NCBI GenBank assembly: GCA_030268105.1
Contig: BSDZ01000120.1
Coordinates: forward strand, 434,001 to 498,000
Direction of reading: 5' to 3'
Length of the DNA stretch: 64,000 bases
Source of the DNA: Volvox africanus
Taxonomy: Eukaryota; Chlorophyta; Chlorophyceae; Chlamydomonadales; Volvocaceae
Both the position numbers and the translations under genes were made by a program. The notes under the pieces are model-generated. The model had not been told where the DNA came from, ran no database searches, and worked only from the letters and a program-made list of their open reading frames with translations. The number at the start of each line of letters is the position of its first letter. The stretch's first letter is position 1. Of this stretch, positions 12,714-53,000 are shown one piece after another.

Positions 12714-12869
12714 AAGAAATGTTTTCGTTGCGAAGGCGGTGCGTGTGTGTGTGTATGTAGTTGGTCGCCGGTTAGCCGTTGGTGCAGTACATATCAAAAT
12801 GGCATCTGACCGGAATCGGGTCAAATTAGATGGATGGAGCTGTACAATGTCGTACATGAAGGGTAATAA

Positions 12870-12874
12870 TGTAA
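12870..12874 (+). terminator. TGTAA polyadenylation signal
   Basis: TGTAA, the usual poly(A) signal of chlamydomonadalean algae, lies 157 bases after the stop codon at 12713 and is the first occurrence downstream. It supports both the gene end and the algal assignment. Confidence 0.55.
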
Positions 12875-15800
12875 TCTGGAATTTAATCGTTAAAGTAGGA
12901 TGTCTTCAGTTCCATTTTCCTATCATTATGTTTTGACCGTCATTCCGACGGTCAACTCCCAGGTATCTTTGGGCGGTTATTCGTTGGTAGTCGACCGTTT
13001 TGACGGTTGGTGGTTGGGTCTCATTATCTGTTCCTTGTTTTCGCTTCTGTGTGGCTCCAAAACACACACACACACACACACACAGGAATCCAGCGATCCA
13101 CTTTCCGTTCCTGGGGTTTTCCCCCGACACGACTCTTTACTACCTGTGTGGTGGGAAGGAGGACTCGTGCGTCCTAGATATAGCTATAGCTAGCTAATTA
13201 CTTAGACCCAAGGGTAGGATGTTGCTGCCGTACGTGTTGTGATCTGAGTGATCTGAGCGCCGCGACAACGAATTCTAGTAATGGTTCTAGTTGGTTATCA
13301 GAATATGCTAAAAATGAGCGTTTTAAGTTTGTTGGATGCATGGCTGGGTGGGAGCTCTAGGCGTACGGCTGCTGCTGCCCCTATAATGAACGAAATTGTA
13401 GCTCTGTATGATGGCCTGGCCACAAATGTCTTCCTGTTTCTCGCGTTCTTATCCTCTGCAGCCTCTACCTACCTACCTACCTACCTACCTACCTACCTAG
13501 TTTTCAGCAAAAGACTCCGTTACACGCTGCAGCCCAACCAGCAGGGCGATAATGAACGATGGTGGCACGGAGAGGGCAATCAGGACGCGCCGAAAATGGA
13601 CAGCCACGATGGGCAACCGCGACAAAGCAACAAAACGTCCAAAGGCAGTACGGCCTGAAGCGCTGCATGAGCCACTCCGAAGGTACAAACACTGACGTCA
13701 CGGCGTCCCAACAGGAGCCGCCCGGCTCCAGAACCAAGTTCGCTCGTCCTCCGTATCATATTTCAGAAGACCTTGGTTTTCTTCGCAGGCTTAGAAAACC
13801 GATACGATAGATACTTAGGGAGGGAGGGAGGGAGGGAGGGAGGGAGGGAGGTAGCTGCTACTTCATGCGCGGCCTGAAGGGGGTACAAAAGACGTCGTGG
13901 CATGAACGTCGTACATACGCGGTTGTCTCATCATCCTGCTTGTGGGAGAGCTGGAAAGTTGCTCCTGCATGGCGGCAGCAGTGTAACCAACCCGCACACA
14001 CAGCAGGGCGGCATTTTAAAGAACTGTCAACTCTCAACTGTCCACTAATGAAAGGTTTACATTGCAAATGCTGTCAACAACATCTTCGATGATTCGTTTC
14101 CCTCTTCTGACACTCATATACGTGGGCCGTTCGTCAATAACTGACAAGCCAACCGGGGTAGCAGTTGCTGTGTACGCGGATCAGCCTTGTCGCGACGTAT
14201 TACCGTACCATACCCCCAAGACACAAAGTACATCTGTGTTACCGTCCCTCACGTGACAGTCTGACGTACACCGGCATATAATGATGTACACATATCTACC
14301 GTTTCTCCCCCACCTCACCTCTCGCTTGGGGGGGAGACCAGGACACATACACAAACACCTCTCCTTAAAGTGCTGCTCATCTTCGTGATGGTGGAATAAG
14401 AGAATCTCGAATTTCAACAACGACCCCTCACTACGCAGCTCAACAACTCTGTATACCGCTTCGGCGACTTCGTACTGCCCGACTGGGTGTACATCATCAT
14501 CAACATCAAGTTCATCGATGTCCATAGCAACGTATGTACGAAGCTGGTTGCGTGCATTCAGATAAAGAGCATTAAATAATGTTTGGGCAGCCTGCTAAGT
14601 TAAACGAATGTCGCAACCTACGTCCCGACGGATATGTACGGCCGAGAGACGCAGATCTATATAGGCTACAGCCGAGCAGGTAGGTGTTACCGTCCTTGTC
14701 CTTGTCCAGCTCCAGGGTAGGTTTTATTCCGGTGATGTCGTACAGTTGGTCGGAGAGCACCGTGCGGAAGGCCCCGTGGCTCCGTACTCCCCTGGTGTCG
14801 TCGAAACAGGAAGTGCCTCGGGGCTCTCAAAAAGGGCGTCGGTTTGTTCCTCATTGCATTCTCCAGAATGCTCTTAACGAGCTTCACCGAGTTGTCTTGA
14901 CGTCGAGCGCCCCTTCGTGCGCCGACTTTAAATGAATGAATGGATGAATGAATGGAGTCTTAATCTCCATTTTAGGCATGGCCGTCTGAAGGCTCAGCGT
15001 TCGGGTCTGAGCCCCTGGCGATGGCCCCCTGGACCTGACCATGCTGCTTTTGGAAAGGCACTTTCATGGCCACGGCAGGCTTCGGAGAGGTATGTGAGCC
15101 GCACGGCACGCTGCCCTGCTGCTGCTGCTGCGTTTGCCGGCGCTGTAGCTCTGTTTTCCGCAGGGACCTTTTGCGAATGTGAACGTCCACGACCCCATCT
15201 TCTGCCGTGGCGCTATAACCTCCATGGTGGTGGTGGTGTCACTCTTACCAGCTGCTGCCGCCGCCTCAACCATGACCGTCACAGTCCTAGCAAGCGCCTC
15301 CGCCATTTATCGCTTACAAGCTGCGTGTATCTGTCAAGCAGCCTTTCCTATCAGTAGGGTAGGTATGTATGGGCCAGACAATTAACTCACGGAAAGCTGC
15401 AAGCTATAAATCGCCGCCATCCCTGATTTGGTACTCCCCTATTTATTTGATGGTCCTGGAATCTGTAAATCCGGATTTGCCCATAACTGGATCTTAATAT
15501 GTTTCTTAGATTTGTTTTTGGAATTTTTTTCTAGTATGGTAGGAAGGCGGTGGGTATCGCATGAGGGGCGGTGTCAGTGGTGGGGCGGCGGGGATGGGCG
15601 GGACACACAACAAGTTCACCGTCCAATGCGCAAAAAAGTACGTAACATGTACTCGGGTATTTATATACTCAGGGTTTTCAGCGGTTTTTCCTACCCGTAT
15701 TTTAGTCATCTTAATATGCTACGGGACAGACAGACAGCAGGGCAATGGCCATCTACTCCTGTGATATTGGGTGCATATTAATAACTGTTTGGAGGATTCA

Positions 15801-15973
15801 GAAAACTTGTACGACAATCACCCCCTCTCTTTCTAGGTTCTATTCTGCTCGGGGTATTTGTGGGCGAATCCTACCAATTGATTTAAGAGATAACATTTTC
15901 TTACTATGTTGACTTACTTGGAGTTGTCAGTTTGACCTTTGGGCGAATGAGGGGGCACTAAGTAATAATCACA
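12875..15973. other. Intergenic region, unassigned exon-like fragments
   Basis: Between the SNF2-family gene and UGGT. It contains a (CA)n tract near 13062-13085, (CTAC)n at 13467-13499 and (GGGA)n at 13816-13853. Between about 14180 and 15310 several minus-strand segments look coding-like: one containing TVLSDQLYDITGIKPTLELD (about 14650-14800) and one containing RVVELRSEGSLLKFEILLFH (about 14360-14525). They cannot be chained into a model, and part of the same DNA also has a plausible + strand exon at about 14443-14530. I recognise no family. Confidence 0.4.
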
Positions 15974-44132
<28,159 letters not shown>

Positions 44133-47093
44133 GACGGAGCCACCGCCGGTAGCGGGTCGAATACCTGGCCCCCTTGCGGAAGCGGTGGTGGTGATTGGTA
44201 GAGGTGGTACTGGCAGTGGCGCTGAGTACCGGGGGGAGAACATCGGACCCGCATACCTCTCTCAGAAACCCACGCACGGGCGCTGCTGCTGCTGCTGCTG
44301 GTGCTGCTGCGGTAACCGGCAGTACCGGCTGTGTACTTCCGTGTGCTTCCTTGCCTGCTGACCGGGCACCACAGGGTTGGTGGTGCACAGCCACCGACAG
44401 CGTGAAAGATTGGAGGTTATGGTAGCGGTGGTGGTGGTGGTGGTGGTGGTGGTGGTGGTGGTGGCGATGATGATGAAAAAAGGTGGTGGTAATGGTGGTG
44501 ATGGTAATGGTGATGGTGGTGGTGGTGCCCATGTTGATTCTAGCTGGGAGGCAACATTAGCGTTTTGATCAATTCGGGGGCAGCTCCACCACCTCTCACA
44601 CGTCGTGAGATCTACACCATCTTTCAACCGACAACGTATTTCCTGTCCTGGCCAATGTTGAGGTTTGGGGAAAGTGTGGTGGTACGGCGTGCGATGGGTA
44701 TTGTGTGTGTGTGTGTGTCGCGGGGGTGGGGGTGCAGGCAGGCACTGCCGATGTACGGAAACTTGCCCGATTCGGCCCTCTATTTATTCGGTGAAAAGAA
44801 AAGGGCTCCGTGTCAGGGAGGGCTCCGGTCCTGAGTCCGTATGCTTGTCCTGCGTTAGGGCAGGGATGATGGGCTTTGGGGGGCCTCATGGGCCCTACAC
44901 GGAATTGAAAACACGGAATTGTTGAGCTGTTAGCAATCGTGACTCTAGAAATGCTTCACATTTAACGAAGCCGGAGGAGGCAGATTGTCAAGGATATGGG
45001 GACTTCGCCTCGTTTGGGCCATCACGTATGTGGATGCCGAGTTACTTGGCTGCCGAGGCGGATTTGGTCGAGGTAAGCTGTAAGCCCCATACATGCATGT
45101 GTTTGGGGGACACGATCGTTAGCGCAAGTTGCTAGTGGGATGGCCCTTCCTTCACGACTTATAGGCGAAGAGCCGAGCAAGCCGAGCCCCGTGTTGGTGC
45201 TGAAGTGGCTGGATGACTGGGGGGAATGCACACGGGTGCGCACCGGACCAAAAGAGAGCGGGAGGGAGCGACCTCCAGCAGATGGAGGATAGGAGTTCGC
45301 TACGGCTGTAGGGATTATAGGAGGACTTTGTCTGTGATCAGAGAGGATCAGACGATCAGAGGATCAGAGGATCAGAGGATCGGGCAACAGGGGTCTAACA
45401 AAGACAAGCGCATGTTATGGAATTGTTCTATGAATGCGCGACGTCTTTTGGGAAAGGGAGCGGCAAGATGCGAATTGAAAGCAGTGACCTAGCAACACCC
45501 AGTAAAAACGTAGAAATGATCATCGCTAACCCAAACAGCTATAAACGATGTTATTTATAGATCACGACGCCGAAACGTGGCTGGCTTGCCCTGAGCTGCG
45601 TGACGCACGAACCCTTACAAGTTGCGATCCGTGCACGATTCCCATGTGTTCTCCGGAGTCCTTATAGCAGGACATGTTTTTAATTGCAAGGATAAAGGGG
45701 GATTTTGGAAAGACCATGTGCACAATGATATTCGCACTTCACCACTTTTCGTCATGCACATCATAAAACCGAATAAATATATAACTATCTCGTTGTCAAA
45801 TTATGCCTCTTGGCTCAAGGCAGGTTTTACGTTAATAGATTCCGGGATAATCCCAAGTATGCTGACGTGCTATTGTACATGTTGCGGTAGTCCCCTGTCG
45901 TTCCTAATGCGAATAGACTAGTTAGTCAGAGAATTGTTCTGCACAGAGCTGTACGCGCCTTTACGATAGCTCATGATATCCGTTGCATGATCCGCTACAT
46001 GCCCCGCGGCCCGCACGTACAAGCTTCCTACATCTTCGGAAAGCGAAAGAATAACGACGGTTTTACGTACGGTAGCAAAGTCTGGCGACGTCATGCAGCT
46101 GACCAGAAGCTACGCGTCACATTACGATTGAGAATTAGGACACCAACTGAAACCTATTCAACGGGCGAAAACGATGTCAGGTGCCTGGTAACTACCTGTC
46201 AGAAAACCGTAAGCCGAAAGCCGGAAAAATAATGGCAAATGAGACGTCCTTTGTGACACGTCCTTTGTCCGAATTGTTTATGGTTGTATGTTTATGGTAA
46301 GATGAACTCCCCCAGAACGTAGCGTTTAATGCTTTTTTCGTAAAAGATAATTTCCAGTACTTTATCCCAACGCATATATCCGTTGTAATCTGAAGCTAAA
46401 AGTCAGGACCTGCCAGAAAGGATAATGACCCACATGAAACGAAGTGAAAAATTTATATAAGTAAGTGTTCCCAGGGAAGCCAGTTCTTTCTAATGACAGG
46501 AGTGAAGCCAGGAATTTCACGAGTTACTAAGGACGCAATTCACTCTACCCAGGAAGCATATCATTGCCGCCGTGTCTTAATGCATTTATAGGAGTTTATT
46601 GGCCTATTCCCAAGGTTGAGCAGTATTTTAAAGTTCTACGAATCGGTTTTGCTAGGAGCCAACTTTAATCTCGCCTCTCTCGCCTATGCCGAAAAATTTA
46701 AAGATCGGAAACGCTGTATCCTAATTTAAACATTTTGTAAACATGAAATTCTCTTGTTACGTCAATTGCACCATGATGTCTGCAGCACGGGTGGTAACAG
46801 ATTTGGCCAGTATTTCCAGTGATCGCTTACATCATTCGCATCGAACGACTTAGGCAAGATTGTATTATCACCGGTAACGGAAGCTGGCGGCAAGTCCACA
46901 GTTCTGTACGGCAACCTCCCCGAACACCCGTTGTTACTATTTGCTTGCTGTTATAAATTTTGAAATTATTATTTTGTTATCACTCAGGGTTTTATACATA
47001 TAGATAATTGTGTCTATATGGCATCCTGAGGTTGTTTCCCTGGGGCACAGCATTAGCGTGATCATCGCTGCGATTTTTACGACTTTTTGTTTC
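44133..47093. other. UGGT 3' UTR and intergenic region
   Basis: After the triplet repeats, the first TGTAA motif downstream of the UGGT stop is at 45079-45083, about 950 bases on; it is a possible but weak poly(A) signal. A 9-base GATCAGAGG tandem lies near 45345-45385. Open frames at 45622-45921 and 45987-46232 show no family resemblance, signal peptide or repeated motif. I see nothing further to annotate up to the start of the protease gene. Confidence 0.5.
44280..44530. repeat. CTG and GTG triplet repeats in the UGGT 3' region
   Basis: CTG-rich triplets at about 44282-44311, then GTG/GGT triplets at about 44420-44530, within the presumed 3' UTR downstream of the stop at 44132. Confidence 0.85.
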
Positions 47094-50000
47094 ATGATGG
47101 CGCGTCGACCTCTTTGCACCCTTTTTCTTCTCCTGTCATTGTACTGGATGAAGAGTCCCCTTGTGGACGCACGGGCTGACCCCAAACCTCTAGGTATGTA
47201 TTAAGCATGATCACACTTAATCGATGTGTGATCAGATATATAATTTACTTATATGATCATGTGCGACCTTCTGGTCAGTGTCGAGCGCTTCAGGTTCCGG
47301 CGCTGCGGTTAAAGCCAAGACACCTTTTCTGGCGCTTGATGACCAACTCGCCGCACACAGTAATGACGTAGAAAAGCTCTACCAACAGGTGTCAAACATC
47401 TCTGCAGTCTCATCTCTCCTGTTCGGCGCTGCCAAGCCGCTACTAAACGCTAACGGTGAGTCCTCGGTCCGCCCTTATCGCAAAGAAGTGTGACATCGCA
47501 TTGGCTAATAAGAGCCTGATCTTTGCGTTCAAACGGCAACATCGTGCCGTAATACGTTGGCGCCACTACGGCGAGTGTGGTCTGGGATGGAAGGGACGTA
47601 CGGAAACAGTGTCCGCCTTCTTTTCTGGGGTTTCGAGCGGGCCGTTTCAATTTAGTCACGCCCGCCTGCTGTGGCAGAGAGATGTAATATGCTTTTCTGA
47701 TGCACGCTATACTTTGGGTTTAGGGCTATTGCCTCAAGACAAGGAACACCGATTGAAGAAGCATGCGGCGCAAATAAGCCGTATAATTGCGATCCAAATC
47801 TCCAAATCTCCTCCATATTAATAGTGGAGTACTTCGCTATAGTATCCCTTTGCCGTACTTCCAATTTTGAGAACCCAGATCCGGACGGATGCTCGTTAGC
47901 CGTCTTTGCCGATAATAATAAGTTTCACAATGGCGCGGTTTTGTGTTCTTTTATTGTCCAATCTCACGCAGGATCCTCCAGCGCCCTCTTGGTGTACTTG
48001 ACACCTAGAATACTACGACTCTATGCATTGCTGCCCGAACGGGCCAACTCAAGTGTGATTCGAGAGCTGTACGATTTGTCGTGGGAACTGTACGGATCAT
48101 CTTCAAACTTACCGGTACGATAGATGACGGCAATAATAACCATGCTTTTAGGTATTCATGAAGCTACCGCTTAACATGCTGAAGAAGGGTCATATATCAA
48201 AAAAATAAAGTCGATAATAGTCAACCAGCTATATGAAAACAGAAATTTGCAATTTAGGATCTTTTGCCGGCGGGCCCATACTTCTAAAGAGCGGTGTAAT
48301 AACAGCGATATCAACCACAGCACAAAGTGCTGTATTTCTTGTCCTGGGTTGTATTATGCCGGGTCAAGACCGGGCCTTATGCATCTTATTATACACATAT
48401 ATAAAACCCTAAACCCTTACGCACGTACGTTTCGGGTTGTTCAATTACTCAGCCATCCCCAACCATGTACTGTTGCTTGGTGTCCCCAGGCATGCTTCTA
48501 CGACATGTACACGTCTATCGGTGAAACCTTTACGTGGGTCCGTGACAACATCCCCCTGCGGCTGCAAGAGGTCCCTGGACAACCCAAGGCGTCTGCCATG
48601 TGGCCCGACATTCCCCCCCTGGAGCTGACTGCCGCTGTGGCTAGCGCACTGTCATCATCAGGTCCCCTCAACGACACGGCCATGCTCATATCCAGCAGTT
48701 GTGGCTTGACAGCCACCGCCTTCGCCGCGCTGGTCCCCAACATCTCTTCGGTTCTGATGGGCCTTCATAAGGACCTAGTTGCGCTTGAAAGCGTTGCTAG
48801 GAAATTTCAAGAATCTAATTATGCTCCAGGGATTCCAGTAGCTAGTAATGGCGCAGAAGGGACTCCATTTCCAAAGGCCGTTCCCAATCGTCGGCGCATG
48901 CAACAGCAGCAGACCTATAGCCGTACCTACTTCTTGCCTCCAAGCAATTACACACCGGCGCCCCCAGCCACCCTGCCGGACATTTTGATTCCCCTTATCT
49001 TCCATATCATGCTCTATAAGAACGCGGATGGGACTGTCGGACCGTTTGAATACGAGCGAGCAGCGACACTTCTTGATGGAATGCTGAAGCAAGTGAACAT
49101 GATGGCGAAGCCGACCAACGTCCAGTTCTTTATCAAGGTACGTTGAGAAAGTAGTCAGAAGTTAACTATATATATTTTATATTACGAATTACAATATTGG
49201 GTGATGGCTCCTATGTATCTAATGATATTACACTCACGCTATGTGTCTAATATATTTTCTTAAATCTAAGTTGATGACAGTCTCTGATTGATTGTATAAT
49301 GAAGCTAGGGTGTGTAAATAAATAAATAAATAAATATATATATATTACATCATAATTGCAGGCACTCCATATATATATATGTACAGTGTCTACAGTTTCT
49401 AATGGGTAATATAACCGCAATCGTAATGTGGAAGTCATCGCACAATAGTTGATATAAAGGGTTTCGTAAAGGGTTTCAACATATCTTACATCAGTTTCAC
49501 GCCGAAGCGTTTTACTGATCGGCTTGATAGAATTTAGATGTCATGTTCATGTAAGTTATCGTAATTATTGTTCTTGCCGATAACATATTATCATAGATAT
49601 TTCCATCTAACATTATATGCTTGCATATAATTAACAATCATTTTTACCATAACACGGTTGGTTATAATATAACGCTGTCGTATTTGTACTTGATTATGCA
49701 GGCATAGATACAGTAATGCCGCTTGAGAAGTTGACAGCTGTGTATGTGCATCTATCTCTATCTCTATCTCTATCTCTATCTCTATATCTATCTGGCTTTG
49801 TTGGTATTCTGTATTATTTTTTTGCCCTTTCAAAAAATACACGCTTTTTTCCCTCGTGAACTTATTCTTTGTATCCAAACGCACACACCACAACGCGCAT
49901 CCAGCAGACACGAAACGAGTGTCGAAAACCTACCGGTCGCCCCTAGCTATACATGTCTATCCATATGAGTATCAACGGCTCATAACAGCCAACATATCAG

Positions 50001-53000
50001 AACGAACCTTATTCTTAACCAATATAATGTGTACATCTCTCTCTCTATATATATTATGTTATATACATGTACATTTATTTTTCAACGCACGTCTACATAC
50101 AGGAGGTCCGCAATAACCCTATCAAGTACCCGTACCTTCTCTTCGATAATCGGGAGATCTGGCACGAGGCGCCGTTTTGCAGGAAGAAGAAGAACTGCAT
50201 AATGCACAGCAACTTCGTCGAGCCGTAAGTTTTAGTATGATGATAATTATGATTAGGATGCCTAATCCTGACGGCGTTTGTATGTTTAGAGCATGATACA
50301 ATAGAAGTAGCTATGCATGCCCCGGAGCGATCGAGGTGGCGTAGCGGAGGTGGCCCACGCACGCAAAGGTTGCAGCATAGACGTGCGTGTACGTGTCGTA
50401 GAAACGTATGCCTGGGGGCACGGTGCAACGTTACGTGGCTTTGCGTGCGTGTTCCGGTGTCCCCAGTAGTATCATATCGTAATGTCATCAGGATATAGAT
50501 CTAGACAAATAAGTGTACGAATATGTGTGACATATATATGTACTATATATATTGTATAATGAAATCCATATAGTATAATATTGTGTTTTCCGGATGTTTT
50601 TTAGTTTTCCTCACCCAAGGCTATCATGCACCTTAAGCTAGCGGCAGATAGACCCTTCGAAGCACTCTGCTCTCTCTCACACATACACATCTCGATCTAT
50701 CTATCCATCCACCCACCCATCCATCGATCCATCCATCGATCCATCCATCGATCCATCCATCGATCTATGTGTTGCTTCACACAGCGCGAGGGGGGGGATT
50801 ATCGGGAGTTATTTGCTCAATCTTCGCAAGGGTCTTCTTCTCAGGCCTCTGTCGGCCCTCGCCGAAAACGCAGACCCCAATTTTGGGTTCCGGCCACGTA
50901 TCTCAAAACTCCCTATAACACTGTAGAAACGTCCAGCTGATGGACATCCAGACCGGTATAGGCGCAAGATAGCTTACATATATAATACCCACATGGCTTG
51001 CTTGGTGCACCCTGGTATGTGACCTTTATGTATACATATACATTTTCTGTATGCAGGGTGGTAGTTGACTGGCCGCGCAGTATCAATCTCTTCGTGACAT
51101 CCGACACTACGGGAGGCAACAGTATTCTGGGGTACTCGAATGCTCCCGGGTACGTTTATATGGTGCTACTCGTCATCTATCTAGGTAATGGTTGAGGACG
51201 TACGAGTATGTATTATTTATGACATGAAGAGTAGATACTGCCAGAGTAGATGACCATATTCTTATTATGGTCGCCGTACATGTATCACCTAGCTAAGATA
51301 TATTTTTAAAAGACGGTATATGGTCGGTAGGTTTGTATAGGTCATATAGATCTATATTGGTCATATTTATCCTCGTTGCCTTGCTAACTACGGAGACCTA
51401 ACGATACACGATTCATGATCTTGTCATGATTCACCCAAGCCTGGCTGGCTTTTTATCTAATAAGTACGACCCTTCCGTGAAGTCGGGTTGTGCGCACGTA
51501 TTAGCTCAAGAATTACTACGGTTATCCGAGTAGTGAGTACCATCAAATAACTGATTTAATGAGCCATTCGCAGTTTCATCATGTTCAAGATAGACTTAGA
51601 CATGCATGGCTTAATCTTTGAGACAGGCATATGGCACCTGGCAGGATCAACCAGGTAGTCGCAAATCCACCACGCACACGTCTGTGAGCACCGTGTGGTA
51701 GTACAGGATCTTGCTCAAGAATCCTCGATGCACCACATATTTTGAGAGTGGCGCGCGCAGGACATCATCCACTGTTAAGGTTCTAACCCAATGTGGTAAT
51801 CATCTCCCAATGTAGCGAAGTACATCGAGGACGAAGCAATGCAAGCACTCGCGGGGTCAGGTTCATCTTGTGCGCCCTTGAGACCTCTCGTATGCCACGA
51901 AGCCTTTCTGAGGATTCCACGTAACCCAGAATTCCTCATGTTATACATAACCCCAAAACAAACAAACCTAAACAAACAAGGTTGTATTTCGATATGTTCA
52001 AGTTTAACACCATTTTTAATATATATGTGTACATATATAGATTTATAATATAGCTATATAGGTATATGTAAATACATGTATATTAAAAGATATGTATATA
52101 TATCCCCAACCCATGTTTGCTTAGGTTAAAGTATGTCTTTAAATATTATTTTTAATAGAAGCCTGTATTACGTTTTGTGCATTTATGACGGCGTACTGAC
52201 GGTGTACATAATAACAATGCGCAGATCGGACTTATATCCTGAAAACGGTTATGTCTTCATATCGTGGGATAACGTGGCGTCAAGCGGTTTTAACTCCCCT
52301 GGCAATTTCTATGATGGCTCCAACACAATTCTTCATGAAATATTCCATCACCTAGGACTCCTACATTCCTTTGGGTCCAGCGCGACCGACACTTGCAACG
52401 ATGACGACGACGTAATTGACACCCCGGTTGTGCTTGGTGAGCGAGGGGGGGGGACTTACTTGCTTGCTTGCTTAACCTGCAGCAGATGGATTATCTGACC
52501 TTATCCATCTGCTCTGCATTCATGTTTTCTGTATTAGGTTTAATGATACATGTTTTGTGATGTTCATCAGTTTTACATATTGTGTTTTGTTTTGAACCAG
52601 GGACACTTATGTGTGTTGATATACACAAGGTTTTAGTATAGTCTAAATCTACATAGTTCATATGAGGTACATGTTTATTAAACTATCTACATCTATGTAT
52701 GTATCTATGTACATAGATGTATGTATTTATGTATAGATATAGATATAGATATAAACATAGATATCCAGATATGCAGAATTTAATTAGTGTGATGTGCGTG
52801 CGTGCAGGCCCGCTATACAGGACCAGCCCCATCTACGCCACTGCAGTCAGCTACTGCCTGGACATATTTGGGTCCGAGTACGGCGGAAGTTGGAGCCGCA
52901 TTTACGAGGCTGCGTCGAATCGCCTGGGTATTCCGGAGGCCGACAAGAATGCCTGGGCGGATACCTGTCCGAAGAAACCCGGGTACGACGAGATCGCCAA

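Noticed and set aside
45622..46232. Two open frames of 99 and 81 codons as small genes
   Set aside because: No recognisable domain, signal peptide, splice-phase continuity or homologous pattern; length is within chance expectation.
51388..51657. Mitochondrial or plastid SSU rRNA insertion, or a functional rRNA gene
   Set aside because: The start TACCTGGTTGATCCTGCCAG is that of nuclear 18S, not organellar 16S-type rRNA. Only about 270 bases are present and they are antisense inside an intron.
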